From Bacteroidales bacterium UBA1751 (GTDB lineage Bacteria; Bacteroidota; Bacteroidia; Bacteroidales; UBA932): DNA of 7,946 nt. The stretch covers positions 2,734-10,679 of the forward strand of contig DCHN01000045.1 of NCBI GenBank assembly GCA_002315995.1, read 5' to 3'. Below the pieces are notes generated by a model. That model made no database searches and was not told the origin of the DNA. It was given only the letters and a program-made list of their open reading frames with translations. A program made the translations under genes and the position numbers. Every line of letters starts with the position of its first letter. Within the stretch, counting starts at the first letter, position 1. Below, in pieces: positions 1 through 7,411 of this stretch.

Positions 1-57
1 CCAGCACCTCACGGATGTGAAAACATGGAGTTCGAGTGCAGATAAACAGTAGCCGTT

Positions 58-2682
58 TTACTTGTCAAGCCCCATCTTGCGGCGCAGTGCCACAAGCGTT
101 TCAAAGGCTGCAAGAGGTGAAAGATTGTTGATGTCAAGAGTCTGAAGTGTCTTCTTGATATCCAGAAGAAGAGGGTCATCCAGCTGATACAATGAGAGCT
201 GGATGCCTTTTTTTTCATCAGAGTTACCACTCATTGTGCTACCTATATTGCGCTGGCTCTCCAGTTCGTTGAGCTTGTTGTTGGCGGCAATAAGCACCTG
301 CGAAGGCATTCCAGCCAAGGCTGCAACGTGGATTCCAAAGCTGTGGGCAACTCCTCCCGGAGTAAGTTTCCTCAAGAAAATTATCTTCTCCTTATCCTCC
401 TTTACCGCAATATTGTAATTCCTTACCCTTGGATATATCTTCTCAAGCTCGTTCAGCTCGTGGTAGTGGGTTGCAAAGAGAGTCTTGGCCCCTTTGCCCC
501 ATTCGTGGAGATACTCCACAATGGCCCAGGCTATTGACATCCCGTCAAAGGTGCTGGTGCCTCGCCCTATTTCATCGAACAGCACAAGGGAGCGCTCCGA
601 GAGGTTGTGGAGAATAGTTGATGACTCCATCATCTCAACCATAAAGGTTGACTCTCCCATTGATATGTTGTCTGACGCTCCAACTCTGGTGAATATCTTG
701 TCAACTACACCTATGCTGGCTTCCGATGCCGGAACGAAACTTCCCACTTGAGCCATAAGCACTATGAGCGCAGTCTGCCTCAGAAGAGCCGACTTTCCGC
801 TCATGTTAGGTCCGGTAAGAATCATTATCTGGAGTCCATTGCTGTCAAGTTCAAGAGAGTTGGCAACATACTCCTCACCGGAAGGGAGGAAACGCTCAAT
901 TACAGGATGACGCCCATTCTTGATCTCCAGCTTAAGGGAGTCATTCATCTGCGGCCGGCAGTAGCCATACTCAAGTGCCAGCGAAGCAAAACTGCTCAAC
1001 ACATCCACACGTGCGGCAACGGCGCTGTTACGCTGAATTGATCCTATATATTTCTGAATCTCTGCCACAAGTGCGGCATACTCGGCCTGCTCAATTGCAA
1101 GAATCCTCTCCTGAGCAGTTGTTATCTTCACCTCAAACTCCTTGAGCTCCTGGGTGATGTATCTCTCCGCCCCAACCAGGGTCTGTTTTCTTATCCACTC
1201 GGGCGGAACGTTATCCTTGAATGTGTTTCGTACCTCCAGATAGTATCCGAATACATTGTTGAACCCAACCTTCAGTGAATTGATGCCTGTTCTCTCTATT
1301 TCACTCTCCTGAAGCCTCTGGAGCCATTGACGGCTGTCGTGGGCAATAGAACGGAGCTCATCAAGCTCACTGTTGACACCCGCAGCTATTACATCACCTT
1401 TGCCTATTGCAGAGGCAGGTTCACTGCAGAGTGTATTCAATATCCTCTGACGAATCTCCTGATGCTCGTCAATTCTTCCAGCAAGCTCCTCCAAATGTGC
1501 ACACCCGCAACTCTCAAGCTCTTTCTTCAAAGGGGTGAAGTTCTCCAATGCCTTTCCAAGCGCCAAGGCCTCCTTTGGCATTATTCGCCCAACCGCGCTG
1601 CGGGCAATCATTCGCTCCAGGTCTCCCATACAGGAGAGGGAGGATGTGACTGAATCTATCGCAGGTGGATTGTTGAAAAACCACTCGACACTGCTATGGC
1701 GTCTTTCAAGCTCTGCAAGATCCTTTATTGGCAGCTGCAGCCACGAGCGGAGCATACGCGCGCCCATAGGAGAGCAGCAGCGGTCCATAACCTCAATGAG
1801 GGAGCACCCCTTGCGACCCGATGTGGCACCGAAAATTTCGAGATTGCGTATTGTGAAGGCATCCATCCAGACATAGTCGTCGCGGTCTATGCGTGAAATG
1901 GCCGTAATCTGCGGAGTGGATGCATTATAGTTGTTATCCAAATAGTATAGAACGGCTCCGGCGGCACTTATTCCCAGCGTATGCCGCTCTATGCCGTACC
2001 CCTTGAGCGATGGCGTGCCAAACTGCTTCAGAAGCCTCTGGCGCCCACTTTCAATGGAGAAAAGCCACTCGTCAACCTTTGTGATGTAGAAATCGCTGCC
2101 GAACATGGCATTGAAATCGTGCAGTGAGTTGCGGCAGACAAGAACCTCCTTTGGCCCCATTGCACCCAGAAGAATCTTTATGTAATCGGCCGGCCCCTGA
2201 GTGGCGCTGAAAGAGCCTGTTGAGACATCAAGAAGGGCCGCTCCAACCTCAACTTTTCCCCCTTTTTCACTTGCGATAGATACAGCAGCCAAATAGTTGT
2301 TCTCTTTCTGCTGCAGAATCTTGTCGGAATAGGAGATGCCCGGAGTAACCAAATCTGTTATTCCACGCTTCACCAATTTTTTGGTAAGGGCCGGATCCTC
2401 GAGCTGGTCGCACACGGCAACCTTGTAACCGTTCTGGATTAGTTTGGGAAGATAGGTGTCAATGGCGTGGTGCGGAAAACCTGCAAGTGGAACGTCTGTT
2501 CCGGCGCTCTTGCCACGCTTTGTCAGAACTATTCCAAGCACTTTGCTGGCAATGAGGGCATCTTCACAGAAGGTCTCATAAAAGTCACCCACTCTGAAGA
2601 GTATTATAGCATCCGGATGCTGTGCCTTTATCTGCTGATACTGCTGCATCAACGGTGTCTCCTGTGCCTGTTTCTCTGCCAT
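58..2682 (-). CDS. mutS: DNA mismatch repair protein MutS
   Basis: MutS recognises base mismatches and small loops in DNA and recruits MutL in an ATP-dependent way. The 874-residue product has full family length. The N-terminal mismatch-reading motif GDFYE is at residues 32-36 (Phe34 and Glu36 being the F-x-E pair). The central core, lever and clamp regions follow. The ATPase domain shows Walker A GPNMSGKS (about 624-631), TFMVEM (679-684), Walker B LVLFDEIGRG with Asp703 and Glu704, and the ATHYHEL switch (about 737-743). A QLSLY beta-clamp-binding pentapeptide lies at 828-832, before a conserved C-terminal LDxNNLSPLAA segment. I chose the ATG at 2682 over an in-frame ATG at 2721: family members begin close to this point, a weak AAAGG site lies 8 bases upstream, and the upstream ATG would overlap the candidate -7 element. 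No mutL is adjacent. Identification is very secure; the exact start is well supported. Confidence 0.97.
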   Translation of the reverse strand: MAEKQAQETPLMQQYQQIKAQHPDAIILFRVGDFYETFCEDALIASKVLGIVLTKRGKSAGTDVPLAGFPHHAIDTYLPKLIQNGYKVAVCDQLEDPALTKKLVKRGITDLVTPGISYSDKILQQKENNYLAAVSIASEKGGKVEVGAALLDVSTGSFSATQGPADYIKILLGAMGPKEVLVCRNSLHDFNAMFGSDFYITKVDEWLFSIESGRQRLLKQFGTPSLKGYGIERHTLGISAAGAVLYYLDNNYNASTPQITAISRIDRDDYVWMDAFTIRNLEIFGATSGRKGCSLIEVMDRCCSPMGARMLRSWLQLPIKDLAELERRHSSVEWFFNNPPAIDSVTSSLSCMGDLERMIARSAVGRIMPKEALALGKALENFTPLKKELESCGCAHLEELAGRIDEHQEIRQRILNTLCSEPASAIGKGDVIAAGVNSELDELRSIAHDSRQWLQRLQESEIERTGINSLKVGFNNVFGYYLEVRNTFKDNVPPEWIRKQTLVGAERYITQELKEFEVKITTAQERILAIEQAEYAALVAEIQKYIGSIQRNSAVAARVDVLSSFASLALEYGYCRPQMNDSLKLEIKNGRHPVIERFLPSGEEYVANSLELDSNGLQIMILTGPNMSGKSALLRQTALIVLMAQVGSFVPASEASIGVVDKIFTRVGASDNISMGESTFMVEMMESSTILHNLSERSLVLFDEIGRGTSTFDGMSIAWAIVEYLHEWGKGAKTLFATHYHELNELEKIYPRVRNYNIAVKEDKEKIIFLRKLTPGGVAHSFGIHVAALAGMPSQVLIAANNKLNELESQRNIGSTMSGNSDEKKGIQLSLYQLDDPLLLDIKKTLQTLDINNLSPLAAFETLVALRRKMGLDK

Positions 2683-2705
2683 TGTACTAACCTTTAGTTG
2701 CAAGA

Positions 2706-2736
2706 TTGCTATTTGATGCAAAAATAACTAATTTTG
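2706..2736 (+). promoter_or_regulatory. Candidate promoter for the lipoprotein hydrolase-antiporter unit
   Basis: TTG at 2706-2708 and TAATTTTG at 2729-2736 match the Bacteroidota -33 (TTG/TTTG) and -7 (TAnnTTTG) elements with a 20-base spacer, which is the preferred distance. The predicted start is near 2743, leaving an A/T-rich leader of about 32 bases with no Shine-Dalgarno site, as is normal in this phylum. It overlaps the divergent mutS promoter, so the two may compete for polymerase. Confidence 0.6.
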
Positions 2737-2744
2737 ATGTTCAA
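2719..2744 (-). promoter_or_regulatory. Candidate mutS promoter (Bacteroidota type)
   Basis: Read on the minus strand, positions 2726-2719 spell TATTTTTG, an exact match to the Bacteroidota -7 consensus TAnnTTTG. The only upstream TTG (2744-2742) is 15 bases away, closer than the usual 19-21, so the -33 element is weak. Predicted transcription would start near 2712, giving a leader of about 30 bases before the mutS ATG at 2682. This is a pattern match only. Confidence 0.5.
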
Positions 2745-2774
2745 CTGAATAACCTAATAAACAATTATAAAACT

Positions 2775-4001
2775 ATGAAACCTATTTTCTCAAGAGTTGC
2801 AATGCTGTTTGCAGGTGCGGCTCTTATTGCAGGAATGAGCGCCTGCACAAGCACAGAAGCAAAAATTGAAAAGGAACTTCAACAAGTTATTGAAACCAAC
2901 AAATGTGTTGGTCTTTCAGTAGCCGTTGTAAAGGACAACAAGATTATCTACACAAAATGCTTTGGCCTCAAAGATTTGGAGAACAACGTTGCCCTTGGTG
3001 AGGATGATATCTTCAGAATTGCATCCATTTCAAAATCATTCACTGCAACATCAATCATGCAAATGGTTGAACAGGGCAAGCTCTCACTCGACCAGGATGT
3101 ATCGGAGCTTGTAGGATTCAAGGTAAGAAATCCTAAGTTCCCAGATGATACCATTACAGTAAGAATGCTCCTGAGCCACTCTTCAAGTATGAGCGACAAC
3201 AATGGCTACTTCTCACTCAATAAGATTAATCCTGACTCTACAGAGACTATTGAGCAGGCTTGGAACGACTGGAAACCAGGTACAAAATATGACTATTGCA
3301 ACCTTGGTTACAACACACTTGGAACCATTCTCGAGAGAGTAAGCGGTGAGAGATTCGACAAATATGTTCCTGAGCATGTTCTTGCTCCTCTTGGACTTAC
3401 AGGTTTCGGATACAATGTGAACGAGCTCGATTCAAGCCGCTTTGTAAGGCTGTATGAGTATGATGGCACCACTGATTCATACACATGGTCACCTGAGGCA
3501 TACGACCCAAGAACTGAACAGATAGCAAATTACCAGTTCGGCGTTTCAACCCCTATTTTCTCACCTACAGGCGGAATGAAGATCAACGCAAAGAACCTTG
3601 CAAGAGTTATGATTATGCATATGAACTACGGTAAGGGCCTGGTTGAGAATGAGGACGGAACAGTTTCTGAAGTAAGAATCATTGATTCACTCTCAGCTGC
3701 ACAGATGCAGGCAACAACAATATGGCCGGCAGACAATGAGCAGACTGGCTACGGCTTTGCACTCGAGCAGACAACTAACCTTGTTGAGGGTGTTCAAACA
3801 GTAGGTCATACAGGAAGTGCATACGGCGTATTCACATCAATGTTCTGGAACGAGGAGCGCAATTTCGGCGTTGTTGTAATGTGCAACGGCTGCAATGAGA
3901 GACGCGACCACGACTTCATGAGCATTCACCGCGATGTTAACGCTGTAATGTACAAATACTTCAACCCTATTCCCGAGGCAACAGAGCCTGATAAGGAGTA
4001 A
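2775..4001 (+). CDS. Lipoprotein serine hydrolase, class C beta-lactamase/D-aminopeptidase fold
   Basis: This 408-residue protein belongs to the serine beta-lactamase-like family (Pfam Beta-lactamase, PF00144), which includes class C beta-lactamases, DD-carboxypeptidases, D-aminopeptidases and esterases. The N-terminus has basic residues, a hydrophobic stretch and a lipobox-like MSA-Cys24, so it is probably a lipid-anchored envelope protein. Catalytic motifs are all present: S84-I-S-K87 (nucleophile and general base), Y174-C-N176 (the YxN motif) and H345-T-G347 (in place of KTG). The LLSH segment at 132-135 is also typical of the family. The start at 2775 is chosen because it gives an intact signal peptide; the in-frame ATG at 2706 would lie upstream of the predicted transcript start. 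Of 15 arginine codons, 10 are AGA, a stronger bias than in its neighbours. Because HTG replaces KTG and the family is broad, the substrate is unknown: cell-wall peptides or an ester are as likely as a beta-lactam. It probably shares a transcript with the antiporter downstream. Confidence 0.88.
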   Translation: MKPIFSRVAMLFAGAALIAGMSACTSTEAKIEKELQQVIETNKCVGLSVAVVKDNKIIYTKCFGLKDLENNVALGEDDIFRIASISKSFTATSIMQMVEQGKLSLDQDVSELVGFKVRNPKFPDDTITVRMLLSHSSSMSDNNGYFSLNKINPDSTETIEQAWNDWKPGTKYDYCNLGYNTLGTILERVSGERFDKYVPEHVLAPLGLTGFGYNVNELDSSRFVRLYEYDGTTDSYTWSPEAYDPRTEQIANYQFGVSTPIFSPTGGMKINAKNLARVMIMHMNYGKGLVENEDGTVSEVRIIDSLSAAQMQATTIWPADNEQTGYGFALEQTTNLVEGVQTVGHTGSAYGVFTSMFWNEERNFGVVVMCNGCNERRDHDFMSIHRDVNAVMYKYFNPIPEATEPDKE

Positions 4002-4018
4002 GTCATCTGAATAACAGA

Positions 4019-4032
4019 GCGGCAACTGCCGC
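4019..4032 (+). promoter_or_regulatory. Small intercistronic hairpin
   Basis: GCGGC (4019-4023) and GCCGC (4028-4032) form a 5-bp all-G/C stem with an AACT loop, in the 47-base gap between the lipoprotein and antiporter genes. No T-run follows, so it is not a terminator. It could stabilise or process the joint mRNA, or be chance. No TAnnTTTG element is present in this gap, which supports cotranscription. Confidence 0.25.
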
Positions 4033-4048
4033 CAGAACATACATCACT

Positions 4049-6127
4049 ATGGATGCTCTTCTTTTACCAATTCTTCTGATTCTCCTCGGACTGCTGCTGG
4101 GAGTTATACTCAAAATGGTTTCCGCCAAAATAAGGATTCCATACACAGTTTTGCTCTTTATGGCAGGGTGCGGACTTGGTATTCTATACAATAATGGCTT
4201 CTATGAGGGAAGAGTTTTTATGGAAACGGGTCTGGATATGGTTTCCAACATGAATCCAGACTTCGTTCTATATGTTTTCCTGCCAATCCTCATATTTGAT
4301 GCAGCATACGAAATGAACCTTCACGTCTTCAAGAAGACGCTCTTCAACGCCTCCCTTCTTGCAGGTCCTGGTCTTGTGATATGTATGCTTCTCACCGCAG
4401 CATTCATAATGCTGGGAGTTGCCATCTTCCCGGAAGGGGCAGGCAACTGGGGGTGGACATATGCCCTGATGTTCGGAGGCCTTATAAGCGCAACCGACCC
4501 TGTAGCAGTAGTTGCTCTGCTTCAGGAACTCAAGACAAGCAGGCGCTTCTCCACACTCGTAGATGGTGAATCACTCCTCAATGATGGAACGGGTATCGTA
4601 TGCTTCATGCTCTTCTACAGCACCTTCATAGGGAAGACCATTACAATGGGTCCGGTGCTCTTCTTCTGCTGGGTATGCGTTGCAAGTGCGGCAATAGGAT
4701 ATTTCATTGCAAAGATCACCCTTGCATTCATTATTAGGGTCTGCAAGGATGAAACTCTTCAGAACTGCATAATGATTATTGCAGCCTACATAACCTTCAT
4801 TCTTGCGCAGAAGGCATTTGACGTATCAGGAGTAATTGCCCTTGTTGTATTCGGGCATATATTCTCACAGAGCGGCCGTCCTCTTCTCAAACCGAAGGTT
4901 AACGAATTTATGGGTAAGTTCTGGGGCTTCCTTGCTCACATTGCCAATACCCTTATCTTCCTCATTGTAGGCATCATAATTGCCACCAAGGTAAATGTTA
5001 CATGGAAAAACATTCTTGTAGTGTTCCTTCTCTATATTGCCTTGAATGTCATAAGGTATATAATGATAGCTGTTCTCTCTCCAATAATTCGCAAATCAGG
5101 TTATGGATTGAGTTTCAAGGAGTCAATAATTCTTGGCTGGGGAGGTCTGCGAGGGGCACTTGGCATGTCAATGGCCCTTATGGTCTGCTACACTCCTTCC
5201 ATTCCTGAAGATGTAAGGAACGACATTCTTCTCTATACCGCAGGAGTTGTAACCCTTACCCTCTGCATCAACGCTACAACATCCAAGTGGCTTCTGGGTA
5301 AACTGGGACTCATAAAAAGAGAGTCACAGGCAAGAATGAAAATGGAGCAGAGAGTAAATGAAAAGATACGTCAAAGCAATATTGAGAAGCTTGAGATGCT
5401 CAGGAAGGAACCTGCCCTGGCTGGAACCGATTGGGTAAAGGTAGCCTCCTGCATACCTCAGGAGCAGCCGGTATCGGAGCATATATCTTCAGATATTGAC
5501 CTTGAACAGGAGCTCAGGATGCTTGTACTTGAAAATGAGCACAACGTGACAAACGCCATTTTCCAGCAAGGAATTATAAGCAAGAAAAGTTATCTCAGAC
5601 TCACTGATTCAATAGACGATCTCTGTGACTATGAAGGAGAGAGAAAACTCTCCCTGCGCAGCAATGTGCTCTCACTGAAATCAGTAACAATTAAATATCA
5701 TATTTCCCAAATAGCTTTGACCATATTCTCAAAACTGCACCTTACCCCAATCTCCTTCACTATTTTTGAATCACAGTATGACCTCATGCGTGGATTCATA
5801 ATAAGCCAGGAGGCCGGTCTCAAGCTTCTTGACAACATAAACGAAAGCAAGATTGTGGAGCACAACTTTGAAGTTGAGGTGGTCAACAAGCTTAAGGAGG
5901 AGATATCAAGCAACATCTCGGAGGCTAACAGCACTCTGGATATGCTAAGAAGCCACTACCCGGAGATGTACGATAAAGCCGTTACCAACAAGGCAATACG
6001 AATGCTCCTTGCCGACGAGCGCATAACCGTTGAGAATATGCAGAACGAAGGTCTCATTTCGGAGGATGAGGCATCCAGACTCATTGAAGGAATAGACAAA
6101 AAACAGAACCTTGGAATTATAGAGTAG
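4049..6127 (+). CDS. CPA1-family Na+/H+ antiporter with long SOS1-like cytosolic tail
   Basis: This 692-residue inner-membrane protein exchanges monovalent cations for protons (Na_H_Exchanger family, PF00999). Residues 1 to about 412 hold some 12-13 hydrophobic segments. Family landmarks are FLPILIFDAAYE (77-88), the unwound-helix ATDP motif (148-151), ESLLND with the Asn178-Asp179 ion-binding pair, and GWGGLRGALG (363-372). The Asn-Asp pair is typical of electroneutral CPA1 exchangers. About 280 charged residues follow. I recognise no RCK, cyclic-nucleotide-binding or universal-stress domain in them, but pieces such as IEKLEMLRKEPALAGTDW (445-462), the LENEHNVTNAIFQQGIISK stretch (494-512) and the final NEGLISEDEA (666-675) resemble by eye the cytosolic domain of plant SOS1 and related exchangers. 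The start at 4049 directly precedes the first membrane helix. The gene lies 47 bases after the lipoprotein gene and ends just before a terminator. Na+ versus K+ preference cannot be read from the sequence. Confidence 0.93.
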   Translation: MDALLLPILLILLGLLLGVILKMVSAKIRIPYTVLLFMAGCGLGILYNNGFYEGRVFMETGLDMVSNMNPDFVLYVFLPILIFDAAYEMNLHVFKKTLFNASLLAGPGLVICMLLTAAFIMLGVAIFPEGAGNWGWTYALMFGGLISATDPVAVVALLQELKTSRRFSTLVDGESLLNDGTGIVCFMLFYSTFIGKTITMGPVLFFCWVCVASAAIGYFIAKITLAFIIRVCKDETLQNCIMIIAAYITFILAQKAFDVSGVIALVVFGHIFSQSGRPLLKPKVNEFMGKFWGFLAHIANTLIFLIVGIIIATKVNVTWKNILVVFLLYIALNVIRYIMIAVLSPIIRKSGYGLSFKESIILGWGGLRGALGMSMALMVCYTPSIPEDVRNDILLYTAGVVTLTLCINATTSKWLLGKLGLIKRESQARMKMEQRVNEKIRQSNIEKLEMLRKEPALAGTDWVKVASCIPQEQPVSEHISSDIDLEQELRMLVLENEHNVTNAIFQQGIISKKSYLRLTDSIDDLCDYEGERKLSLRSNVLSLKSVTIKYHISQIALTIFSKLHLTPISFTIFESQYDLMRGFIISQEAGLKLLDNINESKIVEHNFEVEVVNKLKEEISSNISEANSTLDMLRSHYPEMYDKAVTNKAIRMLLADERITVENMQNEGLISEDEASRLIEGIDKKQNLGIIE

Positions 6128-6139
6128 AATAACATTACA

Positions 6140-6179
6140 AATGGCCCCGTTGATTGCTCCAATGGGGCCATTGTTTTTT
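6140..6179 (+). terminator. Rho-independent terminator after the antiporter gene
   Basis: Arms at 6140-6152 and 6160-6172 pair over 13 bp: nine perfect pairs (AATGGCCCC with GGGGCCATT), then one G-U and three more pairs, around a 7-base loop. The tract G plus six T (6173-6179) follows at once. It lies 12 bases after the antiporter stop and ends 8 bases before the next start codon, so it can end the upstream transcript or act as an attenuator for the kinase gene. Confidence 0.9.
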
Positions 6180-6187
6180 CATTTGAC

Positions 6188-7411
6188 ATGGAATCTTTGG
6201 AATCAATTGCTTCACGCTTTGACATAAAGGGAAACATAATATCCATTAAGCCTCTTGGTGAGGGATTCATCAACGACACCTATATTGTAAAGACATCGTT
6301 GGCCAGATACATTCTCCAGCGCAAGAACAAAAATGTCTTCCCCGATGTTCCGGCAATGATGCGCAACATTGCAGCCGTAACCGCGCACATAAAAGGGAAG
6401 GTGAACTATCCGCTGCGTGAGACGCTTACCATAATTCCGCTCGCCCACCCGGGCGATAGATCATTCTGTACCAGAGCATCATCCTTCCCCTTCTCTGGAA
6501 ATGACCGGTCAGAAGATGGTGCCGTATCTCAATTCTGCTATGAAGATGCCTCCGGCCAGTGGTGGGCAATGTGCCTTTTCATAGAGGGAACCGTTACCCA
6601 CAAGGTTGCTTCATCGTTGGAACTTACACGTCAGGGGGGCATTGGAATAGGACGTTTCCAGGCGTTACTTGCAGATTTTGACCAGCCGCTTGCCGAGGTC
6701 ATAAAGGGTTTCCACAACATGCGATGGCGTTTTGAGCAGTGGGATGAGGCTATAGATGCAGCAAAAAAGAGAGTGGAGTTGGCAACCGGTCCCAAAAAGT
6801 GCCCGGAGGTATCCGCTGAGAGCAGCAACGGGAAGATTTTCCGAATAAACGAGGTTGCCGGTGAGGTGGCCTTTATAGAGGACCACAGGGAGAAGATGAT
6901 GCAGTTCTGGAATCTTGTTGAGAGCGGATACATTCCACGCCGCGTGGCTCACAACGATACCAAACTCAGCAATATTCTCTTTGATGCCACTTCGGGTGAG
7001 GCACTATGTGCAATAGACCTTGATACTGTAATGAGCAGCACCTCCCTCAACGATGTGGGTGATGCCATTCGCTCATACGCAAACGCCACCACTGAGGATG
7101 ATCCTGATATATCAAAGGTGTCAATGAGATTGGACATATATAGGGCATGGATGGAGGGATATCTCAGCCAGAGGGCATCAACCCTTACTGATTCCGAGAA
7201 GGAGTGGCTCCCATTTGCACCACTGTTCATAACCTATGAGCAGGTATTGCGTTTCCTTATGGACTACATTAACGGAGATACCTATTATAAGGTGAAATAC
7301 CCAGAACACAACCTTGTGCGCACCCGAAACCAGATAGCACTCTACAAGAGCATGGAGCAGCAGTATGACGCTATGAAAAAAGTGGTAGAGGAACTTATAC
7401 CAAATCCTTAA
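6188..7411 (+). CDS. Phosphotransferase (APH fold), N-acetylhexosamine kinase-like
   Basis: This 407-residue cytoplasmic kinase has the aminoglycoside phosphotransferase/choline kinase fold (APH, PF01636). A nucleotide-binding loop LGEGFINDTYIV (23-34) is followed by YILQRKN (41-47). The catalytic loop is AHNDTKLSNILF (254-265), with Asp257 as likely base and Asn262 binding metal; the metal-binding IDLD motif is at 276-279. The overall wording (GxGxINDTY near the start, LQR, HND.K..N) is that of the Bacteroidales and bifidobacterial group containing N-acetylhexosamine 1-kinase (NahK), which phosphorylates GlcNAc/GalNAc at C1, so a sugar kinase is more likely than an antibiotic kinase. It is longer than the roughly 360 residues I recall for NahK; the extra length appears to sit near residues 88-115 and 200-225. 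The ATG at 6188 is the first in frame after the antiporter stop and fits the family's N-terminus. It overlaps the next gene convergently by 17 bases. Fold is certain, substrate tentative. Confidence 0.85.
   Translation: MESLESIASRFDIKGNIISIKPLGEGFINDTYIVKTSLARYILQRKNKNVFPDVPAMMRNIAAVTAHIKGKVNYPLRETLTIIPLAHPGDRSFCTRASSFPFSGNDRSEDGAVSQFCYEDASGQWWAMCLFIEGTVTHKVASSLELTRQGGIGIGRFQALLADFDQPLAEVIKGFHNMRWRFEQWDEAIDAAKKRVELATGPKKCPEVSAESSNGKIFRINEVAGEVAFIEDHREKMMQFWNLVESGYIPRRVAHNDTKLSNILFDATSGEALCAIDLDTVMSSTSLNDVGDAIRSYANATTEDDPDISKVSMRLDIYRAWMEGYLSQRASTLTDSEKEWLPFAPLFITYEQVLRFLMDYINGDTYYKVKYPEHNLVRTRNQIALYKSMEQQYDAMKKVVEELIPNP

Noticed and set aside
20..50. A GTTCGAGT stretch resembling a tRNA T-loop.
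   Set aside because: Flanking bases do not pair into a 5-bp T-stem and no anticodon arm or acceptor stem is visible.
1..57. Possible end of another gene beyond mutS: plus-strand frames close at 43-45 (ending MEFECR) and 50-52 (ending WSSSADKQ), and a minus-strand frame stays open after the mutS stop.
   Set aside because: At most 18 residues are visible in any frame and none is recognisable, so no gene can be assigned.
58..2682. Many plus-strand open frames of 60-110 codons opposite mutS.
   Set aside because: They are antisense shadows of a fully conserved mutS with no recognisable product or start signals.
2683..2721. MutS start at the upstream in-frame ATG (2721).
   Set aside because: The extra 13 residues are not family-like and the codon overlaps the candidate -7 element, so it would precede the transcript start.
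2775..4001. Calling this gene an antibiotic-resistance AmpC beta-lactamase.
   Set aside because: HTG in place of KTG, a lipoprotein signal and the wide range of activities in PF00144 do not support a specific resistance call.
6188..7411. Calling this an aminoglycoside resistance kinase.
   Set aside because: The APH fold is shared, but motif wording fits the sugar (N-acetylhexosamine) kinase group better and there is no resistance-gene context.
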